Shown: piece after piece, positions 10,697 to 19,420 of the stretch
Layout of the letters: every line of letters begins with the position of its first letter
Position numbering within the stretch: the first letter of the stretch is position 1
NCBI GenBank assembly: GCA_903813345.2
Contig: CAIIXF020000011.1
Span: forward strand, 12,879,754-12,943,753
Reading direction: 5' to 3'
Source of the DNA: Owenia fusiformis
Taxonomy: Eukaryota > Annelida > Polychaeta > Sabellida > Oweniidae
Length of the DNA stretch: 64,000 bases
Translations under genes and position numbers: made by a program
Notes under the pieces: generated by a model
Databases searched by the model: none
Seen by the model: only the letters and a program-made list of their open reading frames with translations
What the model was told of the DNA's origin: nothing

Positions 10697-11099
10697 ATGA
10701 AATTATCATTGGATGTATTTTCCGTAGCTTCATTTGAAAGTGGTTGAATATTTCAAAAATTTTGATGAAGTTATAGTACATGTATAGTCATGATATTTCA
10801 TTATCACTCCACCCAACATTTATTATCAAAATGAAATGTGTTGATTAAAAGATCCCCTACCAAGCTTTAATATATTATTTAAACCATCACCTGCTATAGA
10901 CTGGTTATCATTGTTATTCTCACATATTAATTATAACAAGCCCTGGGATGACAATGTCTCTTGATTAGCAGGGTCTTAATTGACCTTTTTCCATATAAAT
11001 GGAAAATAGATGGCATCATGGGTATTGGTAGGGCTAGGGTAGGGCCAGAATACTAAACAAATACTGGATGATCAGGAGCTGGATATGGCATGATACCTA

Positions 11100-11180
11100 T
11101 TCGAGAAAAAATATTGGGCGAGGCGGCAGCCAAGCACAATATTTTTTCGAGTTAAGTCGAGTTAAGTCGAGTTAAGTGGA
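11100..11180. repeat. Hairpin with trailing 10-bp tandem repeat
   Basis: TCGAGAAAAAATATTG at 11,101 pairs with CAATATTTTTTCGA at 11,137-11,150 across a GC-rich loop. It is followed by three units of GTTAAGTCGA (11,151-11,180, the last with one change). Probably a short dispersed-repeat end; function unknown. Confidence 0.6.
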
Positions 11181-11248
11181 GTTCTTACTGGAGTACAGGC
11201 TTAAACTGTCGTTTAGTTGACATTATTTTGACATTCATTTATTTTTTC

Positions 11249-11293
11249 GGGTTTGTGTAAAAAAACGGGTGACCGGGTTTTTTACACAAACCC
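11249..11293. other. Perfect 16-bp stem hairpin
   Basis: GGGTTTGTGTAAAAAA (11,249-11,264) is exactly complementary to TTTTTTACACAAACCC (11,278-11,293), with a 13-base loop containing ACGGGTGACCGGG. No terminator role is expected in a eukaryote. It may be a piece of a palindromic repeat; no function can be assigned. Confidence 0.6.
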
Positions 11294-11689
11294 TATTTTT
11301 TCTTTCAAAACTCAGACGACTTCCGGCCAGTTTATTCGCTACACTAGACAAAAATATTTGCCCCGGGAATTTAATTTTTATTTATTCGAGACGTTCTTGC
11401 AGAATTATATGTCACTTTTGAATGATAAGGGTAATTGTGATTGATTAAGTGCATTTTTTTCAGATGTTTCAGATGTAAGCTTTAAGTAGTACTTCAGTTA
11501 TTAAGAAATAAAACTCTGAAGTGGGAATGTTGCAAAAACATTGAAAAAAATATCCGACCCTTTTTCTCGCAAGGGTCAGATATTATTAGTTTTCAGAAAA
11601 GAGCAGAGTATTGCCAAATTACAAGCAACTAAGAACCAATCAGATTTGAGTATTTTAATGAGGTGCATAATAAATGTAAATATATTGCC

Positions 11690-12085
11690 AGAGTCACTTA
11701 ATTTCTTGATTTAAAAATTAATTCCATTTGGATCAACTTTAAACATAATGTAACTATATGTATATGATCTTATTGACAGGTGGATTGTGATTTCACATTA
11801 AATTTGTGATCCTTATAAGAGTAAATGAACTTTTAAAGGTGTTTCAGCATTGTGTCAATGGGGATTTAGTCCAACCTTTTTTTAGAAAACCAGAAAATCA
11901 TTAGAACTTGAATAAAGGTAAATAATGGTGCAAAAGTTGTTTTGATAGAAAATTACACACAGAATTCAAATATGCCATCAAATAGAAGAAAATGTTTTCA
12001 GTCTTCAGTGATTAAAAATGCAGATCTCCTAAAATCTCATTAATAAAAAACTAGACTTTAACGAGATTTCAAAGCTATATGGAAA
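11690..12085 (+). repeat. Diverged dispersed repeat, related to 57,738-58,065 in opposite orientation
   Basis: Several ordered blocks match the reverse complement of 57,738-58,065: a TTTCTTGATT segment, TGATTTCACATT, a CTTTTAAAGGTGT...TGTGTCAATNNGGATTTA block, ATGCCATCAAATAGA and AATCTCATTAA...AACTAGACTT. The order is conserved, so this is one repeat family present twice in the window. No reading frame survives. Confidence 0.55.
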
Positions 12086-12808
12086 AAGGACCATTGCAAT
12101 GAAATATATCAAGGAAGATTGGCCCCCAGACCTCCAATTCGATATTCTTGATCTTGATCTTGATCAATGACATCATTGACAATGCTATTATATTCTGTGT
12201 CTTTAATTCATAATAAGCGATCCAAAGAACTAGTTCTTTGATCATATGTGTTGCCTGGTTTGAATTTTTTGTTTGAAAATAAGTCTAATTACTCGTGATT
12301 CAAATCTTGAAGTGAAAAATGGCGGCTGATTGATTTAGAATTTTGTAATCACGACATGGCATATATGGCAGAATACGGGATGGAACCCTGGGAGTTAATC
12401 CTCCTTGGGAAATGTACATGTAATTATGCAAACTACCACAAAAAAAATAACAATACCCTTTTTAAAGAGTATGCCAATGTTTTGTGAGACATGAGTGAAA
12501 TTTTCTTACTGTTCTTTGACTTAGGCTTTATGTAAAGAGGGCATTATTTCCCATCTGTGATACAGCCCCATCCAAAAGGGGAGGGACTGCCCCTCCCTTT
12601 TTATCAGGACTTTTTTTTTTAATTTGGATGCAAATATGCTCTCATACATATGCTCAGAATGTACCAGAGGGGGTCTAAAGTTCAACGGCTACTAAAACAA
12701 AGAGAGATTGACCAGTAGTGATTAGGAACGTGAAACATTTTTATTTTCTCGCATAAATATGGATAATATTTGATTTAAATACAATTCCGCACTATTTCCA
12801 TCCTCTAG
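12086..12808. other. Non-coding sequence without recognised features
   Basis: AT-rich sequence with one small GGGGAGGG/CCCCTCCC inverted repeat near 12,577-12,600 and a T-run near 12,611. I see no gene. Confidence 0.5.
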
Positions 12809-13040
12809 TCACTGGCGGATCTGGGGGGGCATAAGTGGGCCCAGAAAAAAAATTAGGTCCAAAAAAATTTGGGGCAAAAAAAGGCCTTAAGGCCCCAAAA
12901 AGTGGGCCTTTTTGGTCATTTTTTAATTGCAGGCTAAATTTTGAAGAAAATGGACCTCAAAATTTGGGCCCACTTTGGGTTTTAAGGGCCCAAAATTATT
13001 TTCTGCGCAAGTTATTTTCTCTGACATGGAATTTTGGCAA
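12809..13040. mobile_element. Truncated copy of the GGCGGATCC element
   Basis: CACTGGCGGATCTGGGGGGG starts a stretch alternating GGGCCC/GGCCTT and A-runs. It is closely related in order and wording to 15,529-15,850, including GGCCCCAAAAAGTGGGCCTT and AAATTTTGAAGAAAATGG. The right-hand ATCCGCCA terminus of the full copy is missing. The 86-aa open frame across it follows the element's own repeats and is not a gene. Confidence 0.65.
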
Positions 13041-13300
13041 TATAATACAATATAGTATTAATAACGAGGGACCTAGAGTGTTTTACACTTTTTGACTTTT
13101 TTTTGGATGACTGAATTTTTTTGTGTTTGCTTTCCTCTACCAGGAGACCAACTGGGCAAAACTCCATCTTGATATTCGGAAAAAAAGTCGAAAAGTGAAA
13201 CACCCCAGAGACCCAAATATGCAATTAAATCCAGGTTTGAAAACTCCCAAAAATAACACATCTTGACTAACATACAGTAACACAACTCTAATTACGAACC

Positions 13301-13717
13301 GTTAAGGTACAGCTGGAAAATAACATTTTGGTAAAATATTGCTATACCCGCACATGTTATTTTCTGGTACAAAATAAAGTATGAAGGCATATATCAATTT
13401 CCTTGCTTTTTTCAGGAAAGTATCATTACATTGTCTTCTTTTAGAATATCTGGTAGGCGTTCAATGGGAACTCCAGGAAATTCTGATATTTCACACTTTC
13501 TATTTTTTCCAAATTTTCCTTCAAAATTTCCAGACAACACAGGAGCTACCTGTTTGACCTGTTTCCAGGTTTACTAAAAATAGACAGTGTAATAATACTT
13601 TCCAGAAAAAAGCAAGGAAATACACACATGCCTTCATACTTAATTTTGTACAGAAAATAACATGTGCAGGTATAGCAATTTTTTTACCAAAATGTTATTT
13701 TCCAGCTGTACCTTAAC
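13301..13717. mobile_element. 417-bp element with ~130-bp terminal inverted repeats
   Basis: GTTAAGGTACAGCTGGAAAA at 13,301 begins an arm of about 130 bp. It is complementary, with few mismatches, to the arm 13,589-13,717, and includes AAGTATGAAGGCAT and TTTCCTTGCTTTTTTC. The unpaired centre is about 155 bp. No coding capacity; it looks like a non-autonomous long-TIR DNA element. No clear target duplication was found. Confidence 0.8.
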
Positions 13718-14009
13718 ATTTTCGCTAAGGCGGATTTGAATGACGGCAAACCCGGGTTTTGAGGGTGCAACTTATCATCGGCTTATGCCAACAAGTGCTT
13801 CTGGTATTTACTTCGGTCCAAAGCCTTCTCTATATTGTAAGCTAGAGACTCGAGTAATCTTGTATAAGCTGTACACAAACTCGGCCCCTCCCCCTTGGGA
13901 AATCCTTGGAACTGAAGGCAGAACGTTTTGACCTTTATTAGAAAAAACTTTAAGCTTTAGTCTGCTACAGGATGTAAAGTATGAAAGGAATCTAGATTTT
14001 CTTTATTAC

Positions 14010-14712
14010 TTTGAGAGCACGGTTATGGGAAGTCCTCCATATTTACTTCCTGCGAAAGCTATTTGGATTTTGATATAATAGCTTTCCCACGGAGCATTTG
14101 GACAGCTCAATGATCGTGACCTTTGAAATCGAATTAAGTCGATCCGCGGCTTACTTTTGGTCTCTAACTGTGTCTTACATCAGTATCATCAATCTGTGTA
14201 AGTATTGGAGCGCTGGAGTACTTCTTTTTCGATCAAGACTTGTAATTGTTAGTCGAGTGAATCGTTTTACTGCCAAATTCCAATATGGCGGTTTCTGCTC
14301 GGACATTTCCGTAAATCTCCGGAGGTTGTCCGAACCTAACTAATTCTCAAAATTCCTTACGTTCGTTGCGTATCTCGCACCTAGCAAACCGCCATATTGG
14401 AAATAGGTCTAAAAAACTTTCACTCGATGAACAATTTACAAATCTTGATCGAAAAAGAAGTACTCCAGCGCTCCAATACTTACACGGATTGATGATACTG
14501 ATGTAAGACACAGTTAGAGACCAAAAGTAAGCCGCGGATCGACTTAATTCGATTTCAAAGGTCACTATTGATCAGCTGTTCACTTCTCCGTTTGAGAGCC
14601 ATAAGTTTCAAAATCTAACATGGCTCTCGAAGTGAGTAACTCCATATATATTACTTATATTATTTATATACCTCCTAGATGGAGGACTTTCCACTATCCG
14701 TGTTTGAGAGTG
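14010..14712. repeat. 703-bp foldback with ~300-bp arms
   Basis: The arms 14,010-14,320 and about 14,376-14,712 are complementary. The best stretch runs from GTGACCTTTGAAATCGAATT (about 14,118) through the GATCCGCGGC and GGAGCGCTGGAGTACTTC blocks to CAATATGGCGGTTT. The outer ends, TTTGAGAGCACGG and CCGTGTTTGAGAG, also pair. The right arm carries about 100 extra bases not present on the left. Because the arms mirror each other, similar short open frames appear on both strands (14,098-14,343 plus; 14,347-14,565 minus). These are mirror artefacts, not a gene pair. Confidence 0.8.
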
Positions 14713-15004
14713 AATACTGAAAATTTCAGTGAAATGTGAAAATGATATAAATTTTTGATTTGTTGAAAACAACACACACATAGACTATGGCATAATTTTT
14801 CTTAGGAAATACATCCTAAATGCATGATATGAATTTGAAATGACATAAGTGGAGTACCTTGGATATTGTTGTGATCTGTAAAAGATAAAATACAAAATAA
14901 TCACCAGAATTACCTGAGTAAGACCACGCGTTCACTGTTGTTGTTTTGGTGCACATTTTGAAGAGCTCCACTAGGGGACCTGTCATTGTATCACAGGGAA
15001 CCTG

Positions 15005-15262
15005 TCAATTAGTCAATGTACAATAGATATAAGATTCGGGGAAATCTGGATTGCCTGGATCGTATATTTTCCAGGCACAAGCACTTGTAGACCAATTAAC
15101 CAAGCCAGTGCAGTTAAATAAATGTCCCTTATAATATTTCCCGGTCCATGGTTCACTTACCACACTGTTATCTTGTTCCAACACCCGGGTTCCAACACCA
15201 CCCTCTTCGTTTCTGGTAGAACGTAGAGATAGTCTAACGAGATGTACCAGGGGCCTATTCAA
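15005..15262 (-). CDS. Possible terminal coding exon, unidentified
   Basis: An open frame of 85 codons on the minus strand begins immediately after a plausible acceptor (CTACTTTAG) and ends at TGA. It has no in-frame ATG start. The predicted peptide looks unlike the surrounding repeat translations: it is Cys- and Trp-containing, with WTGKYYKGHLFNCTGLVNW followed by CAWKIYDPGNPDFPESY, and has two NxS/T sequons, as in a secreted or extracellular domain. I do not recognise the family. A GTAAGT inside the frame could be a splice donor. It could be a stray exon, a retroelement fragment or chance. Confidence 0.3.
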   Translation of the reverse strand: MNRPLVHLVRLSLRSTRNEEGGVGTRVLEQDNSVVSEPWTGKYYKGHLFNCTGLVNWSTSACAWKIYDPGNPDFPESYIYCTLTN

Positions 15263-15528
15263 CTAAAGTAGTTGCCCATGTCATGACTTACAATGTACCA
15301 CATTCCATATATGGTCTACATCTTTCAATTTTGTAGAAACAGTGGATGAATAGATTATAAGTTGAGCATTAACTGATATTCTAGATAATGAATAGGAGAC
15401 CATTTGACCTACATTTTATATTGTGTAAGTCACCCGGGTTTTACTTCATTTTCTGATTTTTCATCAATCTCCTAGCATTCATGATCGTTCAGTGCAATCA
15501 TGCCTTCATTCTTAACCTTAGTAACAGT

Positions 15529-15850
15529 CTATGGCGGATCCGGGGGGGGGGGCCCATGGGCCCCCCCCTAAGGCCTTGGCCCAGAAAAAAAAAGTTGGGC
15601 CCAAAAATTTTTTAGGCCAAAAAAGGCCTTAGGGCCCCAAAAAGTGGGCCTTTTGGTCATTATTGGGCCTTCTAAGGCCTTATTTTTTTAATTTTAGGCC
15701 AAATTTTGAAGAAAATGGGCCTCAAATTATCAAAATTTGGGCCCACTTTTCGGTTTTAGGGGCCCAAAAATTTTTTACACGCAAGCGCGGAGGTTTTTTC
15801 TCTAATCTCAAATTTGGGCCCCCCGCTGTTGGTTCCTGGATCCGCCACTG
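15529..15850. mobile_element. 322-bp GGCGGATCC element with 5-bp target duplication
   Basis: Starts CTATGGCGGATCCGGGGG and ends CTGGATCCGCCACTG, giving a terminal inverted repeat of about 14 bp. It is flanked by ACAGT on both sides (15,524-15,528 and 15,851-15,855). The interior is a string of GGGCCC, GGCCTT and A-runs, partly palindromic. A truncated relative lies at 12,809. No coding capacity. The short terminal repeats and 5-bp duplication resemble non-autonomous hAT-type elements, but the superfamily is uncertain. Confidence 0.75.
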
Positions 15851-15903
15851 ACAGTAGTATGGTAAAGTAGGCTACGCAAGGAACTAAATGATTTTGAGAA
15901 TGA

Positions 15904-16597
15904 ATTTATACCAGGTGTAAAAGGGTATGTCTACATGGGCGTAGCCAGGGGGGGTGCGATGGGTGCGATCGCACCCCCCCCCCATAACCTTTGAAAATAT
16001 GACCATTGGATAGAGGTAGAAAATAGCTTTAAAATGCTTTTTATTTGAAGCTTCTAGCTCAATTTTGAAGGAAGTTGCATCAATTTTTGTAAAATTCAAA
16101 AGAAATCTTAATTTTTTGTGTTGCTTATGGCAAAATCGCACCCCCCCCCCCCCCTGACCGAAAACTGAAAAATTTTCGGCGATCGCACCCCCCCTGACTG
16201 AAAGCTGGCTACGCCCCTGGTCTATGTCAATAATCTGCAAAAGGCTAATAAGCCCATATAAGGCAGATATAAGTGGTCCTATCAAATGTTGGTCTTACTC
16301 TCTATTGATTTATATGGTGGCCTAATTACAATTATTTTCCTTATTATTTATACAAAGTTAGGGGCAGTATAGTAAGAGCCGTAAGGAAAGTGGATCATAA
16401 TCCCCAGGGACCATAATTTCTTCCATACCGGTGTGAAAGAAATTATGGTCCCCCAAGGATTATGACCCCCTTTCTTAACGGCCCTTACTGGCCCTATATA
16501 AGATAACGAGGGAAGAGTTGTATTTAGGTCACCATATCAATGGAGAGTAGGACCATAATTTGATAGGACCTCCTACCCTTTACACCTGGATTTATAC
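15904..16597. repeat. Foldback element interrupted by a nested MITE
   Basis: CCAGGTGTAAAAGGGTA (about 15,911) pairs with TACCCTTTACACCTGG (about 16,574). Further in, GGTCCTATCAAA (16,274) and the TGATTTATATGGTGGCCT block pair with about 16,526-16,570. The core GGGACCATAATTTCTT pairs with AAGAAATTATGGTCCC around a short loop near 16,430. Together these form a palindrome whose left arm is split by the 286-bp element at 15,934-16,219. Confidence 0.75.
15934..16219. mobile_element. 286-bp GGGCGTAGCCAG element with 5-bp target duplication
   Basis: Begins CATGGGCGTAGCCAGG and ends CTGGCTACGCCCCTG. It is flanked by GTCTA on each side (15,929-15,933 and 16,220-16,224). Long C/G runs lie just inside both ends with GCGATCGCACC blocks. 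A related copy lies at 49,093-49,345. The minus-strand 133-codon open frame over this region reads through the element's simple sequence and is not a credible gene. Confidence 0.8.
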
Positions 16598-16811
16598 ATA
16601 GCAGAAAATTATCAACTAACCCACTAAATTGTGTAATCTTCTGATGAATTTTGATGAATTTAAAAACCGTCATTCCCATGTAAACCAATAGGAAATGGTG
16701 GGTTCGGGATAAATCAGATTTCAGGATAAATATTCAAGAATTTACCAAAAATTATATTAGAAGATTAAAGAGAGAATCAGAGATAACGAGCAGCCTAACA
16801 AAAAATTGTTT

Positions 16812-17037
16812 CAATTTAAAAATATTTCTGGCTTATGTCATTCCTTTTCATGTCTATTTCTAAAAATCCCCAAAGGGCACACTTTATTTCAGGAAAGCTA
16901 AAGATTTTTACAATAATGTGTTATTTTTCTATAATAATGGTTACCATTCTTATTATTTGGGAGAACTTAAACATTTTTCACCCATTTTTGCACCTTGAAT
17001 CCCTCATAACTTCACCAATTTATTATATATCAAAGAG
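16812..17037 (+). repeat. Left arm of a ~225-bp inverted repeat pair
   Basis: Complementary to 18,855-19,082 along its length, with shared blocks TTTTTACAATAATGT, AATGGTTACCATTCTTATTATTT and AACTTCACCAATTTAT. The arms lie 1.8 kb apart and the sequence between them is not self-complementary except for the element at 18,097. This may be one long-TIR transposon (16,812-19,082) or two opposite copies of one repeat. Confidence 0.75.
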
Positions 17038-18096
17038 GTTATAACATACAAAAATCTTATTGTACAACTTTGAGAACAATTGATTGTCAAATATAACGAT
17101 TTTAACATTTGGTTTGTACCTTTTTTCCTTCCGACACATATCGAATGACTAGTTGAGTCTTGTAATTTATTAATTTTGCTTTTAAAACCTATGTAACAGG
17201 GGGTGGGCCGTTTTGCCCCACCCATGGGCCGTTTTGCCCCTCTCTCGACATCATTTTTGACCATTGAAAATCACAGAAGATAGTCCTAGGCAAGTATAAA
17301 ACACTCGAAAAATATAAACCACAACCCATTAATAAAGTGGAACATCAAAGTGCGTGATGATTGGCAGATAAGAAAATACCCCGTAGGGAACAACTCAAAA
17401 TTAAATTTTTAGGGCCGTTTTGCCCGAGGTTCCGTCAATCTTACGTCTATGGGGGAAAAGGCTGTCAACCAAATGGGGGGGGGAGTGTATATAACTTAGG
17501 CTACTTGAAAATAACATTGTATTCCATGCTAATTATTTTTAAGAGGTCATTAGAATTTCTGAACTTTCAGAAGCTTGTTCTAATTAAAATTCCCGGGGAC
17601 CAACTCCAATGTAGAGTGGGGATATTGATTAATCTCATCGAAACTGAATTGACATATCTAATTCTTCAGTTTATGATTAAGAATAACGTTGCAGTCATGT
17701 TCTTTGATTGATTTTTTCTTCTCGACTTTCTGATTGGTCTTTGTCCAACATGTGACTCAGAAATAAAAAGCACTATTCCTCAAGTGAAGCGTCACTTCAT
17801 ATTTACTCGTATTTCCATTTTATGCATTGCAATCAAATTCTTATCAATTTCATTTTATCTTGTTCAAAATGATATGTGATATATGTGAGTCCACACAATA
17901 CTCCGAAACCAAAATCGAAAAATACGAAAATGACGGACCAACGACCAGTCGCTCTCCACAGTTTGGTACATGTGGTCGATGGTTGGCTGTCTGTCTTTTT
18001 CATAAATATGAATAGATGCAAACGGTCCATGTGCAGTATGGCAAGTGATTTTTGACAGTCATATCTTTCACCATGAGTACTTTCTGGCCATACATA
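17038..18096. other. Non-coding interior between the inverted arms
   Basis: AT-rich sequence with a GGGCCGTTTTGCCCC motif occurring twice near 17,204-17,240 and again in part near 17,410. The open frames at 17,361-17,711 (plus) and 17,833-18,099 (minus) have no recognisable domain and I do not support them as genes. Confidence 0.45.
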
Positions 18097-18667
18097 CAAT
18101 GGCTTTTATTAAAACAATATGTTTTCTTTCAAGTGAAGTCCCCATGATAGTAAAATATCGTTCCAACTCTCTGAAAAATTATGGATAAGGGCCCCACCTT
18201 GGCACTTTTTGAAAAATGTTAGACTTATTTTCTAAAAAGAGGATCTTGTTTTGCTCAATTTAACATATCGAAAGTCTCCTCTACACTCTATTAACAATAT
18301 CTGAAAAGGGGATTGGTATTGAAATGGGTTAAAATTAAAAACCACATACCCATATTATTTTCCCATAGGGAAAACTCGTGCTATCCATTGTTTTCAGCAT
18401 AATTTTGGTCATCGAAAATTGATATCTTCAAAACTAGACGTTCGATACCATTCTAATTTTGAGCATGTGTTAGAACCCTTTTTGAATAATGTTTTCATGC
18501 AATAAAAATCAGAAAAAGATGCTCTTTTGAGTAAATGGGTTCAATATTTTGAAAAAAATGTTGACAACTGGTCCCTATTCATCATTTTTCGAATTGTTTG
18601 ATATATATTTTTATCATCATGGGCACTTCACTTGAAAGAAAATATATTGTTTTAATAAAAACCACTG
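18097..18667. mobile_element. 571-bp TA-flanked element with ~50-bp terminal inverted repeats
   Basis: The left end, CAATGGCTTTTATTAAAACA, continues through TTTCTTTCAAGTGAAGT. The right end is its complement, finishing at CCACTG (18,667). TA flanks both sides (18,095-18,096 and 18,668-18,669), as in Tc1/mariner-type insertions. There is no transposase frame inside. It lies within the larger 16,812-19,082 inverted-repeat region. Confidence 0.75.
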
Positions 18668-18854
18668 TATTTATAATGCCGTTAATTACATTTAATTTCA
18701 CATTCCTTGTATTGAATGTTTGATTCAATTTTGGTATGAGGGAGATTAAAGGCAGAGTCAGATCTAAGCTTATAGGGGTGACAAAGTTACAAGCAACATG
18801 ACTAATTGACCTACCAATCCATTCCTTACAACCTCATACCTACGATATCTCCCA

Positions 18855-19082
18855 AAAGATTCTCGACATGTTATAAATTGGTGAAGTTATTATGGATTCA
18901 AAGTGAAAAAAATGGGTGAAATGTTTCAATTCTCCTAAATAATAAGAATGGTAACCATTCTTATAGAAAAAGAATACATTATTGTAAAAACCTTTAGTTT
19001 TTCTGAAATAAAGTGAACTTCGGGTATTTTTAGAAAATAGATATGACAAGGAATGATATGAGCAAGAAATAATCTAAAATTG
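18855..19082 (-). repeat. Right arm of the ~225-bp inverted repeat pair
   Basis: Reverse-complement partner of 16,812-17,037. Its outer end, AATCTAAAATTG, directly abuts the first monomer of the 145-bp satellite at 19,083. The array may therefore have grown next to, or out of, this element's end. The 69-codon open frames on the two arms mirror each other and are artefacts of the inverted repeat. Confidence 0.75.
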
Positions 19083-19350
19083 CTGGATGACAGGCGAGCA
19101 TTCTACTACTGAACCACCAGTGCTTTTCATGTTGTAAGTAAAATATAATTCATAAAAATAGTAATTTCTCTTCATATAAGTACATGTATTTAAATAAAAA
19201 ACATCGCACTGACCGGGAATCGACCCATGGCCAGCTGGATAAAAGGCGAGCATTCTTCCACTGAACCATCAGAGCTTTCATGTTGTAAGTGAAGTATAAT
19301 TCATATAAGATGTAGTTTCTCTTCATATCAGTATTCAAATGAAAACTATT

Positions 19351-19420
19351 GCACTGACCAGGAATCGAACCACTGCCAGCTGGATGACAGGTTAGCATTC
19401 TACCACTGAACCATCAGTGC
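19351..19420 (-). tRNA. tRNA-like monomer with consensus B box (array left edge)
   Basis: A 70-nt unit with a perfect 7-bp acceptor stem (GCACTGA/TCAGTGC), a D arm GTTC-AGTGGTA-GAAT, anticodon loop CTGTCAT (GTC) and a T loop in GGTTCGATTCC, which equals the pol III B-box consensus. The anticodon stem (CTAAC/CCAGC) is badly paired, so a stable cloverleaf is doubtful. Most likely a diverged relic of the founding tRNA-Gly-derived unit. Confidence 0.45.

Larger units (their letters stand above)
6298..11056. repeat. Right copy of the ~4.75-kb tandem segmental duplication
   Basis: Matches 1-4,750 at offset 6,297. It holds the second GT92 gene (6,527-8,095), foldback (8,224-9,095), MITE (8,785-8,962) and CGTCCCATT element (9,618-10,696). 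The transposon insertions are at homologous positions in both copies, so they preceded the duplication. The match decays from about 10,180 and ends near 11,056. After that comes ACTAAACAAATACTGG, which is unrelated to the sequence following the left copy. Confidence 0.95.

Noticed and set aside
14098-14565. Two divergent homologous genes
   Set aside because: The similarity is the two arms of a foldback. The frames end where the pairing ends.
15884-16285. 133-codon minus-strand frame
   Set aside because: Crosses the ends and G/C runs of the GGGCGTAGCC element. Gly-rich from simple sequence, with no domain.
17361-17711. 116-codon plus-strand frame as a gene
   Set aside because: No recognisable motif or family match that I can see, and it lies between inverted transposon arms. 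Such a length is expected by chance in a window of this size.
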